Below are positions 61,294-64,000 of a stretch of DNA of 64,000 nt, piece by piece. The stretch is from Mucilaginibacter defluvii (GTDB lineage Bacteria > Bacteroidota > Bacteroidia > Sphingobacteriales > Sphingobacteriaceae), in the NCBI RefSeq assembly GCF_039543225.1, contig NZ_BAABJI010000002.1, positions 1,054,001 through 1,118,000 of the forward strand, given 5' to 3'. How positions within the stretch are numbered: the stretch's first letter is position 1; every line of letters begins with the position of its first letter. The notes beneath the pieces are model-generated. The model was not told the origin of the DNA, did no database searches, and worked only from the letters and a program-made list of their open reading frames with translations. Position numbers and translations under genes: made by a program.

Positions 61294-62064
61294 ATGGAAA
61301 ATCAAATAGCATCATCAAACAAACAGCTTATTGCACTGGTAACCGGTGCTAACCAGGGTGTAGGTAACGAAATAGCCAAGGCTTTGGCCGCTAACGGCTA
61401 TATTGTTTACGTGGGTTCGCGTAAACTTGAAAACGGCGAAAAGGCAGCCGCCAAAATCGGCGAAAAGGCAAAGGCCGTACAACTGGACGTAACCCGGCAA
61501 CAAAGTGTTGACGCCGCTATAAAACAAATTGAAACAGCATACGGCAGGCTGGATTTGCTGGTTAATAACGCAGGTATCTCTCATGCCGGGACAGCACCCA
61601 AAAATCCTGAAGAACTGATGAGTACCGGAAGAGCGGTTAACGTATCGCTCGATGAAGTGCGTACCGTTTGGGAAACTAATGTTTTTGGCGTGATAGCCGT
61701 AACCCAGGCGGCTTTGCCCTTGCTGCGTAAATCAGAAGCCGCCCGCATTGTAAATGTTTCCAGCGGATTAGGCTCGCTCACCTGGATATCTGATCCGGCT
61801 TGCTGGGCACGTGAACATTTTGGTATTGTTTACGCCGCCTCTAAAACCGCGCTTAACGCCGTTACGGTAGCTTTCGCGCTCGAACTGGAAAAAGAGAACA
61901 TCAAGGTGAACGCCACCAGCCCGGGCTATACCGCTACCGCTTTAAACAATTTTCAGGGAACAGACAGCCTGGAAGTTGGCTCACGCGAGCCGATACGTGT
62001 GGCTTTAGAAACCGACGGACCGACCGGCACCTTTACCGGTCCCGAAGGCCAGCTCCCCTGGTAA
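61294..62064 (+). CDS. Short-chain dehydrogenase/reductase
   Basis: A 256-residue classical SDR. It has TGANQGVGNEIAKAL, an SRKLENGEKAA segment with an NADP-favouring arginine, NNAGIS, VNVSSGLGS and the catalytic YAASK. The look is that of carbonyl reductase/menthol-dehydrogenase-like SDRs. The substrate is unknown. It is followed by its own terminator and by an AraC regulator that may control it through the direct repeats upstream. Confidence 0.88.
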   Translation: MENQIASSNKQLIALVTGANQGVGNEIAKALAANGYIVYVGSRKLENGEKAAAKIGEKAKAVQLDVTRQQSVDAAIKQIETAYGRLDLLVNNAGISHAGTAPKNPEELMSTGRAVNVSLDEVRTVWETNVFGVIAVTQAALPLLRKSEAARIVNVSSGLGSLTWISDPACWAREHFGIVYAASKTALNAVTVAFALELEKENIKVNATSPGYTATALNNFQGTDSLEVGSREPIRVALETDGPTGTFTGPEGQLPW

Positions 62065-62097
62065 TTAATTGCAAATTTCTCAATCCATTTTAAATAT

Positions 62098-62131
62098 GAC
62101 CGGCGGCTGAAAAGCTACCGGTCGTATTTTT
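62098..62131 (+). terminator. Intrinsic terminator of the SDR gene
   Basis: GACCGG (62098-62103) pairs with CCGGTC (62118-62123), with an inner GCT-GAAA-AGC stem-loop, followed by GTATTTTTA. Confidence 0.65.
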
Positions 62132-62145
62132 ATTATCATTACATC

Positions 62146-63063
62146 ATGAAACTTGAGTCGCCCAAGATACTGAAACTGGAATCTATAAAGGAGATACACC
62201 GGATGCTCGATATTCCCGGACCGGTTCACCCGCTGATTTCTTTGCTTGATACACGGGATGAACGAATAAACCTGAGCAAGCTGCCGGTTACATACGTTAC
62301 CACGCTTTATAAAATCTCGTTTATTGAAAAGCTTGGCGGTAAATTCAGATACGGCCAGGGATATTATGATTTTGACGAAGGAAGCATGGTCTTCACCGCG
62401 CCTAACCAGGTGGTTGGCAGTACAGCGGTTTACAAAGGCAACGAGGGGTATTCGCTCATTTTCCACCGCGATTTTTTGCAGGGTTATCCGCTTGCGGCTA
62501 AAATAAAGCAATATGGGTTTTTTACTTACGCATCTAACGAGGCGTTGCACCTCTCTGAAAAGGAAAGGGGAACCATATCGTCAATTTTCAATATCATCCG
62601 CGAGGAACTCGACAGCCGTATCGATGATTTTAGTCAGGAGGTAGTAATAGCGCAGATTGAATTGTTGTTGAGCTACGCGAAGCGGTTTTACAAGCGACAG
62701 TTTTTAACCAGGCAGGCGGCTACTAACAATCTGCTGCAACAGTTTGAAGAGTTGCTTAATGGTTATTTTAATGTCGATAACCCGGCAAACCAAGGTGTGC
62801 CAACGGTACAATACCTTGCCGAGCAGTTAAACTACACGCCAAACTATTTAAGCGACATGCTGCGCTCGCTAACCGGGCTTAACGCGCAGCAGCACATCCA
62901 CGAAAAACTGATAGAAAAAGCGAAAGAGTTGCTCACCACCACTACCCTGACTATTAGCGAGGTTGCTTATCGGATGGGCTTTGAGCATTCGCAATCGTTC
63001 AGCAGGCTTTTTAAGATGAAGACCAGGCTTTCGCCTGTTGAATTCCGGTCAACCTTTAATTAA
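62146..63063 (+). CDS. AraC-family transcriptional regulator
   Basis: A 305-residue regulator with an N-terminal cupin-like AraC ligand domain and a C-terminal double helix-turn-helix (about 210-305): TVQYLAEQLNYTPNYLSDML and LTISEVAYRMGFEHSQSFSRLFK. The FEHSQSFSRLFK text is the second helix-turn-helix signature. It is located between the SDR and NTF2-like genes, all on the plus strand. Its likely binding site is the pair of 11-bp direct repeats at 61212-61243. Confidence 0.92.
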   Translation: MKLESPKILKLESIKEIHRMLDIPGPVHPLISLLDTRDERINLSKLPVTYVTTLYKISFIEKLGGKFRYGQGYYDFDEGSMVFTAPNQVVGSTAVYKGNEGYSLIFHRDFLQGYPLAAKIKQYGFFTYASNEALHLSEKERGTISSIFNIIREELDSRIDDFSQEVVIAQIELLLSYAKRFYKRQFLTRQAATNNLLQQFEELLNGYFNVDNPANQGVPTVQYLAEQLNYTPNYLSDMLRSLTGLNAQQHIHEKLIEKAKELLTTTTLTISEVAYRMGFEHSQSFSRLFKMKTRLSPVEFRSTFN

Positions 63064-63096
63064 AACTTTTTGACCGTAAAGTTTATTTAAAGTACT

Positions 63097-63444
63097 ATGG
63101 AATCAGACAATAAAGCCACATTAACAAAGGCCAACAGTTACGTAACTGCCGGCGATAACGAAGGTTTTTTGACCTATTGTACAGACGACGTGGTATGGGA
63201 ATTTGTAGGCGACCAGGTGCTTAAAGGCAAAGACGCAATACGCGAATACATGAAGGATGCCTATGTGGAACCGCCCAGCTTCGATGTGCAAAATTTAATC
63301 GCCGAGGGCGATTTTGTAACCTCGGTAGGCCTTATCAGCATGAAGGATGAGAAAGGCCAGTTGATTAACTACTCGTATTGCGATGTATGGGAGTTTCGTG
63401 ATGGCCAGATGGCTGCCTTAAAAGCATTCGTTATCGCGATATGA
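63097..63444 (+). CDS. NTF2-like / SnoaL-like protein
   Basis: A 115-residue protein of the NTF2-like fold. The pattern (ANSYVTAGDNEGFLTYCTDDVVWEFVGDQ region, then LKGKDAIREYM and YCDVWEFRDGQMAALKAFV) matches SnoaL-like cone-shaped proteins that bind small hydrophobic compounds or catalyse isomerisations. It is 33 bp behind the AraC gene and probably co-transcribed. The substrate is unknown. Confidence 0.85.
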   Translation: MESDNKATLTKANSYVTAGDNEGFLTYCTDDVVWEFVGDQVLKGKDAIREYMKDAYVEPPSFDVQNLIAEGDFVTSVGLISMKDEKGQLINYSYCDVWEFRDGQMAALKAFVIAI

Positions 63445-63451
63445 AATGCTT

Positions 63452-63494
63452 AAAAAAAAACAAAACGCCCGTTAAATTTTTAACAGGCGTTTTG
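63452..63494 (-). terminator. Terminator between convergent NTF2 and GH10 genes
   Basis: CAAAACGCC (63461-63469) pairs with GGCGTTTTG (63486-63494), with an inner GTTAA/TTAAC stem. The minus strand continues into a run of nine Ts (63460 to 63452), so it serves the GH10 gene best. Confidence 0.75.
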
Positions 63495-63513
63495 CTCATA
63501 CATCAGGTTTAAA

Positions 63514-64000
63514 TTACTTCTTTTTGAGCCCTTCAACTACGCCAACGTAAGCGGGTTTACGCACATAGCCCTCAGTCCATAAGCCAATCGGCTCACCTGC
63601 CCGCCAGAATGAACTTGCCGGACTATCGAGCGGGCTCCATATAGTGATGCCATATTGCTGCGCCTTAGGTATTATTTCAAAATACTTTTGAATAACAAAG
63701 GTGTACATCTCCTTTTGCGCAGCGTAATCTGCAGCTGTAGCCTGCGGCGTTTTTACGCCCGCGGCGATACCCATATCCAATTCTGATACCTTGATCAGTT
63801 TGCCGGTAGCGGCAAGCAGCGTGAACATTTCTACAATCTTTTCACGATCAGCATTAGCGTTAATATGCATTTGAGTACCTATGCCATCAACTTTGGCGCC
63901 CTGGCTTTCTATATATTTTACATAGTTTATTAACCCGCGGCATTTGGCCAGGCTGTACTCCAGGTTATAATCATTAATAAAATGAATATCAGTAGCATTG
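63514..64000 (-). CDS. Endo-1,4-beta-xylanase-type glycoside hydrolase family 10, C-terminal part
   Basis: The frame is open to the end of the window, so the N-terminal part is missing. The visible ~160 residues include INDYNLEYSLAKC, VDGIGTQMHINAN and VSELDMGIA; the glutamate in SELD is the GH10 nucleophile, and the aspartate next to it is also conserved. The end (ITIWSPLDSPASSFWRAGEPIGLWT) is the last strand of the barrel. The enzyme hydrolyses xylan internally. The acid/base glutamate lies outside the window. It is convergent with the NTF2-like gene. Confidence 0.85.
   Translation of the reverse strand, partial: NATDIHFINDYNLEYSLAKCRGLINYVKYIESQGAKVDGIGTQMHINANADREKIVEMFTLLAATGKLIKVSELDMGIAAGVKTPQATAADYAAQKEMYTFVIQKYFEIIPKAQQYGITIWSPLDSPASSFWRAGEPIGLWTEGYVRKPAYVGVVEGLKKK

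Noticed and set aside
62080-62550. A 156-codon minus-strand frame over the AraC gene start
   Set aside because: It is antisense to the AraC N-terminal domain and crosses a terminator.
1-64000. CRISPR arrays, insertion sequences, prophage or known defence systems
   Set aside because: No regularly spaced repeats, transposase, integrase, phage structural genes or cas genes were seen.

Overview
The window looks like chromosomal DNA of a soil- or plant-associated Bacteroidota, most likely Sphingobacteriaceae (Mucilaginibacter-like). The evidence is a SusC/SusD pair, many secreted glycoside hydrolases, Bacteroidota promoter boxes of the TAnnTTTG type, a DUF3822-rsmD pair, a PorE-like OmpA protein and weak Shine-Dalgarno use. 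No phage, insertion sequence or CRISPR array was seen.

Layout. 1-0.8 kb: end of a nucleoid-associated protein gene and a small CHC2 zinc-finger protein. 0.85-25.7 kb: a large polysaccharide utilisation locus. Its minus-strand arm runs susC, susD, an FG-GAP/ASPIC-UnbV protein, a vanadium-haloperoxidase-like PAP2 protein, a ROK regulator, GH29, GH2, GH92 and a duplicated DoxX-like membrane protein. Its other genes are GH20-GH29 on the plus strand and a divergent GH3. Together these activities would trim fucose, N-acetylhexosamine, alpha-mannose, beta-mannose and beta-xylose, which best fits complex N-glycans and possibly the plant type. 26.5-36.5 kb: housekeeping and mixed genes (acyl-CoA ligase, PorE-like protein, QueE, lipoprotein-Rieske pair, RsmD, DUF3822, GNAT, SDR, MFS, XRE). 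36.6-43.3 kb: a TetR-controlled RND efflux operon with matching operators at both promoters. 43.5-46.2 kb: an active/inactive M16 peptidase pair. 46.25-47.6 kb: tRNA-Lys(CTT) followed by two AT-rich TPR-like genes, one frameshifted. 47.6-50.8 kb: an SGNH hydrolase, a PepSY reductase-like membrane protein and a class III nucleotide cyclase domain protein.

51.0-59.0 kb: a compact seven-gene plus-strand operon for unsaturated uronic acids: DUF2264, a BNR-4 propeller protein (candidate lyase), GH88, DUF4861, KduI, KduD and an ExuT-type MFS transporter. GH88 would release the 4,5-unsaturated uronate, KduI and KduD would turn it into 2-keto-3-deoxygluconate, and the MFS protein would import it. 59.2-64 kb: an unknown membrane-anchored protein with an internal tandem duplication, a WYL regulator, an SDR-AraC-NTF2 group with an AraC-like operator, and the C-terminal part of a GH10 xylanase running off the window.

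The most interesting points are the possible plant-N-glycan locus with its embedded haloperoxidase/FG-GAP pair, a 15-bp perfect hairpin that holds the start codon of an acetyltransferase in its loop, the BNR-4 protein as a candidate lyase, and the TetR operator pair.
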